Shown one piece after another: positions 17,111 to 24,596 of a stretch of 64,000 nt of DNA. Source of the stretch: Paenibacillus sp. SYP-B4298 (GTDB lineage: Bacteria; Bacillota; Bacilli; Paenibacillales; Paenibacillaceae); assembly GCF_027627475.1 (NCBI RefSeq), contig NZ_CP115484.1, positions 3,394,001 to 3,458,000 of the forward strand. The letters run 5' to 3'. The translations under genes were made by a program, and so were the position numbers. Below the pieces are notes generated by a model that saw only the letters and a program-made list of their open reading frames with translations, had not been told where the DNA came from and ran no database searches. Position 1 is the first letter of the stretch, and each line of letters begins with the position of its first letter.

Positions 17111-18606
17111 TACTGGCTCGAACGATCCAAGGCAGATTCACGCGCGGGTTTGTACTCATCTTCACCCTCTCGGCCATCCTGATGTATCTGTATACCGGAC
17201 ATCTGCTGGACACGCGCACAGAACGCTTGGTGGAGTCTGACATGCAGCAGTTGCAGAAGCTGTCGCGGGAAATCGCCAAGCAGTCCGCCTTGTTAGCAGG
17301 GCCGGCGGGGAACGGGACCGATCCGTCCCTTGCGGAGCGACTCGTGAGGCAACTGAGCGCGCACAGCCGAATGGCTGCCTTCTACGATCCACACGGCCAG
17401 CTCACAGCGGAGGCGCATGTATCGAAGAACGGCTTTATTCTGATGAGCCAGCGCGAGAGTGAACTGCTGCAACGCACGGAGCAGGATGTGCAGGCCGCGC
17501 TTAGCAATCGGTCACTCTACACCATCGCGCATCTGCAAGGCCCTCTCGTGCAGGCCGTCCTCACCTATCCATTATATATTGACGGGAAGCTGCTTGGCGT
17601 TATTCGCATGGTGCAGGATTATACAGCTACCTACGCGGACAATGACAGCCTGCTGCGACGCATGGCCCTGTTCACGCTGCTGCTGTTTGTGCTAGTGTTC
17701 GCCTTTTCCTACGTGCTGACCCGCAGCATCACAAAGCCGATGGCGATCCTGACCCGGGCATTGCGACAGGTGGGCGAGGGGAACTTCCTTACGCCTGCGA
17801 TGCCCCTCCACGCTCAGGACGAGGTAGGCGAGCTGGCGCGCAGCTTTCAGGCGATGCGGGACAAGATCGAGCATCTGGAGCAGTCTCGCCAGCAGTTCTA
17901 CCATCATGTCACCCATGAGCTGAAGACGCCGCTGACGACCATTTCGGGCTATGCCCAGATTATCGGAGAACCTGGGTTTGCGGACGCTGAATTCCTGCAC
18001 AAGGCTGCCGGCAAAATAACCGATGAAAGCAATCGTCTGCACCGTATGGTGATCGAGCTGATTCAGCTATCCCGGCGCGAGGGATGGACAGCCAAGGGGA
18101 CGGACAGGTCTCCCATGTCCATCGATTGGAGTGAGCTTGTCCGAAGCTGCTGCGAGGATATGGCAATGCCCGCTGCCCAGATGGACGTGAAGCTGCGGTT
18201 GCAGTTGTCGCCTGCTGTAGTGATGGCAGAGCACGGAGAGCTGCGGCAGGTGGTACTGAACCTGCTGGACAATGCGATCAAATATGCAATCCGAGGAACC
18301 AAAATTCATGTCACTCTGCAGGCAGAGCAATCAACAGCCCGGCTATGTATAGCGAATTCCACCTCCCTGCCACTGGGCGATCATAGCGAGCAATTATTCG
18401 AGCCCTTCTATCGGGTTGGGGACAGACAGGCTCGGGATCGTGAGAGCATGGGGTTAGGGCTTGCCATTAGCCGCAGCATTATTCACCAGCATCAGGGAGT
18501 CATCCGTCTGGAGCATAATAACGGTCAAGTGATTGTCAGCGTCCTGCTTCCGCTCGGACATAACCCGGCAACAACTGGCTACGATTCGGCTACATCCGCT
18601 AGGTAG
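17107..18606 (+). CDS. Sensor histidine kinase partner of the response regulator
   Basis: 499 residues, cytoplasmic membrane. Transmembrane segment 1 (about 15-34), an extracytoplasmic domain of about 155 residues, transmembrane segment 2 (about 191-211), a HAMP domain, then the HisKA domain with the phosphoacceptor His in FYHHVTHELKTPLTT. The HATPase domain has the N-box NLLDNAIKYA and the G-box SMGLGLAISRSII. The start overlaps the regulator stop codon (ATGA), so coupled expression is expected. The sensor domain has no motif that I recognise. Confidence 0.93.
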   Translation: MILARTIQGRFTRGFVLIFTLSAILMYLYTGHLLDTRTERLVESDMQQLQKLSREIAKQSALLAGPAGNGTDPSLAERLVRQLSAHSRMAAFYDPHGQLTAEAHVSKNGFILMSQRESELLQRTEQDVQAALSNRSLYTIAHLQGPLVQAVLTYPLYIDGKLLGVIRMVQDYTATYADNDSLLRRMALFTLLLFVLVFAFSYVLTRSITKPMAILTRALRQVGEGNFLTPAMPLHAQDEVGELARSFQAMRDKIEHLEQSRQQFYHHVTHELKTPLTTISGYAQIIGEPGFADAEFLHKAAGKITDESNRLHRMVIELIQLSRREGWTAKGTDRSPMSIDWSELVRSCCEDMAMPAAQMDVKLRLQLSPAVVMAEHGELRQVVLNLLDNAIKYAIRGTKIHVTLQAEQSTARLCIANSTSLPLGDHSEQLFEPFYRVGDRQARDRESMGLGLAISRSIIHQHQGVIRLEHNNGQVIVSVLLPLGHNPATTGYDSATSAR

Positions 18607-18642
18607 AGTAGAGGGGACCACATATACAGGAGGAATGATGAA

Positions 18643-19812
18643 ATGAAACATCGCTTTGCCCTGCTCGGCCTTAGCGCCGCACTCACCGCTTCTCTGCTCT
18701 CCGGCTGCTCCTACATGAGCCATGCCAAGGATCGCCAGCAGACCTTTACACTCAGTCAGGATGTGCGTCAGGATAGCCTGGCCGCAGACCAGTCCAATGC
18801 CCTAACCCCCCGCCAGGAATATCAGCTCCCCGAATCGATCTCCTATCGCGATCTGCTCTCCATACGGGAAGGCCAGGCGCTTATGAATGGGGAGAACTAT
18901 GTTGACCGCCTTGACCTTGCCTCACGGCAGAAAACCCGGCTGTTAAACTACCGCGCTGCGGCAGGCTCCGAAGATGGAGGTCGTTTGCTGTACAGACAGG
19001 ATCAGGAACTATTCATCTACTCCGTCCAGTCAGGCAAGAGCTGGAAGATTGCTGAACTGGAACGCGAGCCCCAAGACGATCCCATGGACGTGGGGGCTTA
19101 CTTCGCAGACAAGGCTGGGCGCTATGTCATTCAGAAGCTTGCCGGGGACAAGCTGCAGTTGATCGACACCGATCAGGGAACAGCCCTCCCGCTGGATCTG
19201 GGCACCATCTTCAATACCCGCTCCTATGGATATGGCCCGCTCCGCTATCAAGATGGACAGCTCTATATTAATATTGCTGGAGACGGCTTAGACCACGGAC
19301 TGTACAAATTCGGGGCGGATGGACAATCTGCGACACCTGTACTAATCTGGCCGAACCAAGACGACTCGGCATCTGACAGGTTTGAGGTGCTCCGGGATGG
19401 CTCCGTTCTCTTCAGTGGAAGCTATAATAAGGAAAAAGGCATCTTCCGTTACAATCCATCAACGGGCAAGGCAGCCAGACTGGTAGCCGGCACGAAGGGA
19501 ACTGAAGGCGGCCGCACGCCGTTCTTCAGCTTATCTCCTGATGAGAGCAAGCTGCTCTTTGAGGGCATCGTAGAACCGGAGTCGGCATCGACAGACGATC
19601 TCGAGCCCGATTTTATCTATGCAGCAGAATTATCAGGCATGGAGCTAACGCACATTCAACCTGTGCTGGAGCAGGTCTATCTCTATGCAGCCATCTTCCT
19701 CATGTCCAATTGGGAGGCAGATTCTCAGGCCTTCTCCATTAAGCTGCCAACAGCAGCGGGATCGGAGCCCAGCGAGTGGATAAGCTCGATAGCCGTCTAC
19801 GACCTAAACTAA
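18643..19812 (+). CDS. Lipoprotein, probable beta-propeller, in the two-component operon
   Basis: 389 residues. A clear type II signal peptide ends with the lipobox LLSGC (Cys22), so the product is anchored on the outer face of the membrane. The mature part has repeated strand patterns (for example GILFRYNPSTGK-like and LLFEGIVEPES) suggestive of a TolB/WD-like propeller. GGAGG precedes the ATG by 8 bases. It lies 36 bases after the kinase gene in the same direction, so it is probably part of the operon and could be the accessory or target of the sensor. I do not recognise a specific family. Confidence 0.75.
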   Translation: MKHRFALLGLSAALTASLLSGCSYMSHAKDRQQTFTLSQDVRQDSLAADQSNALTPRQEYQLPESISYRDLLSIREGQALMNGENYVDRLDLASRQKTRLLNYRAAAGSEDGGRLLYRQDQELFIYSVQSGKSWKIAELEREPQDDPMDVGAYFADKAGRYVIQKLAGDKLQLIDTDQGTALPLDLGTIFNTRSYGYGPLRYQDGQLYINIAGDGLDHGLYKFGADGQSATPVLIWPNQDDSASDRFEVLRDGSVLFSGSYNKEKGIFRYNPSTGKAARLVAGTKGTEGGRTPFFSLSPDESKLLFEGIVEPESASTDDLEPDFIYAAELSGMELTHIQPVLEQVYLYAAIFLMSNWEADSQAFSIKLPTAAGSEPSEWISSIAVYDLN

Positions 19813-19881
19813 ACAACACATTCACCTGCAATAATTACAGCTAAATTAAACAAAATAAATCATGTAGTTTAGCTAAAAATG

Positions 19882-19910
19882 TTGTAATCCTCCATGCATC
19901 GTAGTACACT
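19882..19910 (+). promoter_or_regulatory. Promoter of the LacI-type regulator gene
   Basis: TTGTAA (19882-19887), a 17-base spacer, and TACACT (19905-19910), about 75 bases before the start. An imperfect inverted repeat, AGCTAAATTA with TAGTTTAGCT (about 19840-19874), lies just upstream and could be an autoregulatory site or the terminator of the preceding operon. Confidence 0.5.
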
Positions 19911-19984
19911 GGACTTATTTAGACCGTGCAATGGGAACAGATAGGGCTTCCATGTAGCCGTGTCCATAAGGAGAGTCGAACAAC

Positions 19985-21055
19985 GTGAAGATGGAGGATA
20001 TTGCAGCGCTTGCCCATGTATCGAAGTCGGCCGTATCATTGGCCTTCAGCGGCAAGCCGGGCATCAGCGAGGAGACGCGAGCCCGCATTATACAGATTGC
20101 CCAAGAGAATGGTTATGCGCCGCGTGCGCGCAAAAGCTCGCTACCGCAGCCAGAGCTGGCGCCCAATCCGACACTGAGATTCATCGCCTGCACCAACTCG
20201 GGTATTGTGCTGGAGCAATTCAACAAGCAGCCGTTCTTCATGGAGCTGATCCAGTGCATCGAGGAGCAATGTCGGCTGCGGGGTTACTCCCTGCTCTACT
20301 CCTCTGTCCCGGCGGAGCAACTGGAGGAGAAGCTGGATCAATTCGCCGCCGAGCATGAGGTGAGCGGCATGATCCTGCTTGGTACCAATCTGACACGCGA
20401 GCAGATCGAGCTGATTGCCTCCCGTGAGCGGAATCTGGTCGTGCTGGATACTTGTGTCGATACGCTGAATGCGAATTTTATCGTTATGAATAACCAGATG
20501 GGCGCCTACCAGGCATGCAAGCATCTGATTGAACTGGGGCACACCCGCATTGGCTATATCGAGTCCAGTCATCGGATGTACAACTTCGACGCCCGCCGCA
20601 AGGGCTTCCTCCTTGCTCTCGCCGAGCATGAGCTAGGTCTGCGCAAGGAGGACATCTTCACGACCTTGCCGACTGTAATTACACCACAGGATGACTTCAA
20701 GCACATCATCGAGCAGCGCCGGGACGACCTGCCTACCGCCTTCTTCTGTGAATGCGATTATATTGCAATTAGTGCTATGAAGTCATTGATGGAGCTAGGC
20801 ATTCGGGTGCCGGGTGACATCTCGATCGTCGGCTTTGACAACATTAATGAGTCCATGGTCATCTCCCCTGAACTGACAACGGTTCATGTGGAGAAGGAGA
20901 AAATCGCCGAGTTGGCGGTGACGATGATGAAGCATCTCATGAGCAGCGAGAGCAGCATTAGCGTCAAGACCACGGTGGACACGCGTCTCATCGTGAGAAG
21001 ATCGACCGCGGCGGCGGCCGTAAGAGAGAATCTTAAAAAAGACTCTTTACGTTAA
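19985..21055 (+). CDS. LacI/GalR family transcriptional regulator
   Basis: 356 residues. The N-terminal LacI helix-turn-helix is at the very start (MEDIAALAHVSKSAVSLAFSG), followed by the hinge helix region and a periplasmic-binding-like effector domain (about 60-340) with the typical GHTRIGYIE and DISIVGFDNI segments. The start is GTG at 19985 with AAGGAGAG upstream; an ATG two codons later is possible. It is followed 12 bases later by an unrelated-looking A+T-rich peptidase gene, so its usual sugar-gene partners are not adjacent and the effector is unknown. Confidence 0.9.
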   Translation: MKMEDIAALAHVSKSAVSLAFSGKPGISEETRARIIQIAQENGYAPRARKSSLPQPELAPNPTLRFIACTNSGIVLEQFNKQPFFMELIQCIEEQCRLRGYSLLYSSVPAEQLEEKLDQFAAEHEVSGMILLGTNLTREQIELIASRERNLVVLDTCVDTLNANFIVMNNQMGAYQACKHLIELGHTRIGYIESSHRMYNFDARRKGFLLALAEHELGLRKEDIFTTLPTVITPQDDFKHIIEQRRDDLPTAFFCECDYIAISAMKSLMELGIRVPGDISIVGFDNINESMVISPELTTVHVEKEKIAELAVTMMKHLMSSESSISVKTTVDTRLIVRRSTAAAAVRENLKKDSLR

Positions 21056-21067
21056 GGTGGGTTATTT

Positions 21068-21778
21068 GTGGAGCAATTGTCAAATTATCTACACGTTCAA
21101 GCTATCGCTAAATCCACCATAAGTGAGTTAAAGAATGTAATTAAAGAAGGCATTTCAGAACGTGAAATTGTTTGTAAAACCGAAGACATTATGAGAGCTA
21201 ATGGCGTAAATAGTTTCTGGTATCATGGTATAGGGGCATTTGTCCACGTTGGAAAGAGAACAACCATTTCCGAATCAGGCAAGGGTTATAAGCCTTCGGA
21301 AACATTAGTGGGCAGGAATGATATTGTAACTGTAGACCTTAGTCCAGAGCTTAATACCTATTGGGGTGACTATGCACGAACGTTTATTATCATTGATGGA
21401 AAGGCTGTCGGTGTAGATACTTTAGAATGTATTAATAATGAATTTGAGCTTATGGATGGAGTTAAAGTTGAAGAGAACTTGCATAAAATATTTATGAACT
21501 ATATCAAACCTGACATGACTTTTGAAGATGTCTACCTGCATATGAATGAGGTAATAAACCAACTCGATTATATTAACCTTGATTTTGCTGGAAATTTGGG
21601 ACATACAATTGAGTTCAATAAGGACAACAGGAGATATTTTGAGTCGGGAAATAAGACTAAGCTGAGTGAAGTAACTCTCTTTACATTTGAACCACATATT
21701 AAGCATAGGAGCTTAGAATACGGATTCAAGAGAGAAGACATTTATTATTTCCGCGATGGTAAATTGTTTGTCTTATAA
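21068..21778 (+). CDS. M24-family metallopeptidase (Xaa-Pro aminopeptidase-like), A+T-rich
   Basis: 236 residues: only the C-terminal pita-bread catalytic domain, without the N-terminal creatinase-like domain of full aminopeptidase P. All five metal ligands of the M24 fold can be placed: Asp in VTVDLSP, Asp in WGDYART, His in LGHTIEF, Glu in FTFEPHI, and Glu in FKREDIYYF. So it is probably an active hydrolase; relatives cleave Xaa-Pro, ectoine derivatives or methionine. The start is GTG at 21068 after AAGGTGGG. Codon use is much more A+T-rich than both neighbours, which suggests recent transfer, although it sits only 12 bases behind the LacI gene. Confidence 0.8.
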   Translation: MEQLSNYLHVQAIAKSTISELKNVIKEGISEREIVCKTEDIMRANGVNSFWYHGIGAFVHVGKRTTISESGKGYKPSETLVGRNDIVTVDLSPELNTYWGDYARTFIIIDGKAVGVDTLECINNEFELMDGVKVEENLHKIFMNYIKPDMTFEDVYLHMNEVINQLDYINLDFAGNLGHTIEFNKDNRRYFESGNKTKLSEVTLFTFEPHIKHRSLEYGFKREDIYYFRDGKLFVL

Positions 21779-22228
21779 AGCTCTAGACATTACCCGAAAA
21801 CTGTAAGGCGACGCTCAGATCAAAAAGAGGCGAAGCAGTTTTTTGGCAACTTGTGCTTGGGAGTTCAACTTCAATAAACAGCATGGAGAGTCGTATGGAA
21901 CTCACATCAAGGTGAGAATCCTGCGACTCTCTTGTTCATGTGAGCAGCTTCATCCAACTTGTCTAGGTACATGCTACTCGATTCAGATGTATCGCCAATC
22001 TGCTGGATTGAACCTTTCTCTCCCAAGGCTGTTCTGTATGCCCCTCCTTCTCCCCGGGCACAATGGTCATATATACGCACCGGCTGAATCCTATGCTATG
22101 ATTAGGATAGGATTGGCAAGCGCCTCATTGGGTAAATAAGCATATAAGTCACCGGATAAGGATACTAATTCTATCTATAGGTGTGAAACATATACCGTTA
22201 TAGACCTACACTGCAAGGAGGGGCAAGC
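21779..22228. other. 450-base gap with a compound hairpin
   Basis: A weak AAAACTG...CAGTTTTTT pairing lies just after the peptidase gene (about 21797-21845) and could terminate it. GAGAGTCG (21886-21893) and CGACTCTC (21924-21931) form an 8-bp stem that encloses a second hairpin, CTCAC/GTGAG (21901-21905, 21912-21916). The open frame across 21843-22139 does not look like a protein. The rest holds nothing that I recognise. Confidence 0.4.
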
Positions 22229-23125
22229 ATGTCGTTCACCAAAAGCAAGACGCTCCGTGTCATTAATTGCCTCATTCACCGCTTTAATGATGATGAGGTG
22301 CCGGCGCTCGGTGCGCAGCTTACATACTATCTGATTCTGTCCTTCTTTCCATTCCTGATCTTTGTCATCAGCATTATCGGCTATGTCTCGTTGTCGGCAG
22401 AGGATTTGATGAACGACTTCTTCACCGTCATCCCTGATGATGCGGAGAAAATTGTGAGGAGCATCATCCTGGAAGTGACCTCCTCAAGCAGCGGCACTCT
22501 GCTCTCATTCGGCATGCTGGCTACGCTATGGGCTGCCTCCAATGGCATCAACGCGGTAATCAAGGGGCTGAATAAAGCTTATGATGAGGAGGAGAATCGC
22601 CCCTTCTGGGTAGTGCGCGGCATTGCCGTTCTCTCGACGCTGGTGCTGGCTTTCGTTATTCTCATTGCGATGCTGATGCTGATCTTTGGCAAATCAATCG
22701 GTGAATACCTATTTGTGGTCGCGGCCTTCCCGACTGATTTCGAACAGGTGTGGGGATTTGTCAAATATGCGATCCCTCTCACTGTCATGCTCGTCGTTTT
22801 TATGCTCTTATACAAATTCGCACCCAACCGCAAGCTAGGCTTCAAGGAGGTGCTTCCCGGAGCCATCTTCACCACTCTTGGCTGGATCGCCACCTCTTTG
22901 CTGTTCTCGTTCTACGTCAATCAGTTCGGCTCCTACACCAAGATCTATGGCAGTCTGGGCGGAGTCATCGTCCTGCTGATCTGGCTGTATATCAGCTCCA
23001 TTATCATTCTGATGGGCGGTGAGATTAACGCTGCGCTTGCATTTGAACGGGACGGGAAGGTGAAGAAGGAATGCAAAATGTTCGGTGCCCAGTTTTTCGC
23101 TTTTCTGCGAAAACGGCGCTTGTGA
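22229..23125 (+). CDS. YihY/BrkB family integral membrane protein
   Basis: 298 residues with about six transmembrane segments and the conserved family blocks: GAQLTYYLILSFFPFLIF near the N-terminus, LWAASNGINAVIKGLNKAYD in the middle, and GSLGGVIVLLIWLYISSIIILMGGEINA near the C-terminus. The family was once annotated as ribonuclease BN, which is not correct; it may be a transporter. The start is fixed by AAGGAGGGGC before the ATG. It stands alone between two A+T-rich accessory stretches, with base composition like the core genes. Confidence 0.9.
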   Translation: MSFTKSKTLRVINCLIHRFNDDEVPALGAQLTYYLILSFFPFLIFVISIIGYVSLSAEDLMNDFFTVIPDDAEKIVRSIILEVTSSSSGTLLSFGMLATLWAASNGINAVIKGLNKAYDEEENRPFWVVRGIAVLSTLVLAFVILIAMLMLIFGKSIGEYLFVVAAFPTDFEQVWGFVKYAIPLTVMLVVFMLLYKFAPNRKLGFKEVLPGAIFTTLGWIATSLLFSFYVNQFGSYTKIYGSLGGVIVLLIWLYISSIIILMGGEINAALAFERDGKVKKECKMFGAQFFAFLRKRRL

Positions 23126-23186
23126 TCCGATTTTTGTAACCCTTTCCGATTCAACTGCGTTAAAGGTGTTGAGGGGAGGTAAATCG

Positions 23187-23663
23187 ATGAAAAAAGTTAT
23201 ATGGATGATGATTGCAGTATTAGGCCTGTTGCTTTCAAGCTGTACAACAAATGATTCTCTTTCCAATCCTTCTAGAGCACAACAGTCTGAAGCCCAAGGA
23301 GATTGGCCACTGTATTCAATTGAGGAAATGATGAATGGGAAGACAGATTTAATCGTCCTCGTTCTCGTTGATTCAGTCACCCAAGAGAAAGAACCGCAAA
23401 TAGCGGAATTGCGCGTTGAAGAAACCTTTTACGGGAAGCCACGTGACGCGGTGATTAAGCTTTATCAAACCACTGGCCATGTGCAAGCAGGTCAACGGTA
23501 TTTGTTATTTTTAAGCTATCGAGAGCAAGCTGGACAGTATGTCGTTTCTGACGGTCTTTCGCAAATAGAATATAATAACGACAACATGAAAGTCCGTGTG
23601 AGAGGGATTCAAGGAGACTATACAGTAGAACAATTTAGAAAAGTGATTAACGAGCAAACCTGA
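23187..23663 (+). CDS. Small lipoprotein of unknown function
   Basis: 158 residues from the ATG at 23187, which follows GAGGGGAGGT. The frame is open further upstream, but that part overlaps the end of the YihY gene region and has no lipoprotein features. The signal peptide ends with LLLSSC, a lipobox. The mature part (about 130 residues) is of mixed charge with strands such as ELRVEETFYGKPRDAVIKL and YLLFLSYREQAGQYVVSDG, a style seen in small secreted lipoproteins that sit on the Gram-positive envelope. More A+T-rich than the core genes and next to a transposase remnant, so it may be acquired. No family recognised. Confidence 0.75.
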   Translation: MKKVIWMMIAVLGLLLSSCTTNDSLSNPSRAQQSEAQGDWPLYSIEEMMNGKTDLIVLVLVDSVTQEKEPQIAELRVEETFYGKPRDAVIKLYQTTGHVQAGQRYLLFLSYREQAGQYVVSDGLSQIEYNNDNMKVRVRGIQGDYTVEQFRKVINEQT

Positions 23664-23688
23664 CAAGTTTAACCTTGTCTATTAGGAC

Positions 23689-23799
23689 ATGAAAACAAGC
23701 GAACGGAAGCCCCATGAAGTAGTCGTGATTGCTTGTAGCTACAAGGTATTCCATCACATCTACGCCATGCTTAATCAGGGCAACCATTCGCTTTTTTGA
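23689..23799 (+). pseudogene. Transposase C-terminal remnant, probably IS110 family
   Basis: Translation gives a 36-residue piece reading KPHEVVVIACSYKVFHHIYA then ML and a few residues before the stop. Its pattern, K/R-x-x-K/E-V-A/V-(I/V)-A-C-x-x-K-x-x-x-x-I-Y-A-M-L, matches what I know of the C-terminal end of IS110-type transposases. The in-frame codon two before the ATG is a stop, and nothing of the catalytic DEDD part remains. No intact terminal structure can be seen. The surrounding sequence is A+T-rich. Confidence 0.5.
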
Positions 23800-23838
23800 A
23801 GGTAAGGATTACACTTGCGTGAGTCGACACAACTTTGA

Positions 23839-23970
23839 TTATTGCTGCACACCCTGTGCCGGGTTATTCTGCGCCGGCTGCTTGGCATGCTTATCCAGCG
23901 TCTCCTTGGCAAATTGCTCTGCTGCCTCATAGCGATTGCCCTTCGTATCCTTTACTTTTGCCTTGGTCAT
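23839..23970 (-). CDS. 43-residue hydrophilic protein of unknown function
   Basis: Begins MTKAKVKDTKGNRYEAAEQF and ends in a Gln/Asn/Pro-rich tail; charged, helical N-terminal half, no membrane segment or cysteine. GGAGG lies 10 bases before the ATG, which supports expression. It is followed by no terminator that I can see and lies 27 bases downstream of the next minus-strand gene, so the two are probably cotranscribed. It resembles the small spore-associated or stress proteins of Bacilli in style only. Confidence 0.6.
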   Translation of the reverse strand: MTKAKVKDTKGNRYEAAEQFAKETLDKHAKQPAQNNPAQGVQQ

Positions 23971-23997
23971 CACCTTATGCCTCCTGTGTCCCGGCTT

Positions 23998-24354
23998 TTA
24001 CTTGGCCGAATTCATGTTTATATCCAGATTCATCGTAGCAATATGCGCCTTCGTCTCCTCCGAGCCCAGCTCATGCATCAACTGATAGATGCGGGTGATC
24101 AACTGGTCGTAGCCCAGGTTGATGCGTTCCACAGACGCTGTTCCGAACGGGTTCCAGGAAAAATGCGATACCTGCGCCTCGTCCCAGCTCGACAGCTCCT
24201 CGAATAGCTCCTGCAATCGATTTAACTCTTCCTCATTTGCATAAATCTCCAGCTCATAAGCGGCTGCTGTCGGGTCCTCCAGAATTTGGCCGGCGCCTAC
24301 AGCGACATAATAGGGCTTACGCTCATAAAATGCCTCCTCTGAAGTAGTGCTCAT
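23998..24354 (-). CDS. Hypothetical acidic protein, 118 residues
   Basis: Start chosen at the ATG at 24354 because AAAGGAGG is 12 bases upstream; the frame extends 16 codons further without a site. The sequence is acidic and soluble, with an aromatic patch (YERKPYYVAVGAGQI) and a helical second half. No domain recognised. It is the first gene of a two-gene minus-strand unit with the 43-residue protein and is divergent from the asparagine synthetase gene, sharing a 240-base upstream region. Confidence 0.65.
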   Translation of the reverse strand: MSTTSEEAFYERKPYYVAVGAGQILEDPTAAAYELEIYANEEELNRLQELFEELSSWDEAQVSHFSWNPFGTASVERINLGYDQLITRIYQLMHELGSEETKAHIATMNLDINMNSAK

Positions 24355-24596
24355 CCGTTCGCCTGCCTCCTTTAAGTTTTTTCTGTCCTTCCTCTCTAGC
24401 ATCCCTGAGGGACAGACATTTTATGCCCGGATGGCGCATATATCTTGGAGACCTTAGTTGTTAGCTTAGCTGGCATAACAGCGCGAGCTGCCCAAGATTG
24501 CTTGGGGTAGTGTGCGAAGATGTCAGCTTTGCGAGCTTTATTGACTGAACACACCGCCCATCGTTGTGAATTCGGACAGAGAGGGATGAGAGAGGC

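Noticed and set aside
21843-22139. 98-codon frame downstream of the M24 gene
   Set aside because: No ribosome binding site, rich in Cys and rare codons, and it spans the compound hairpin.
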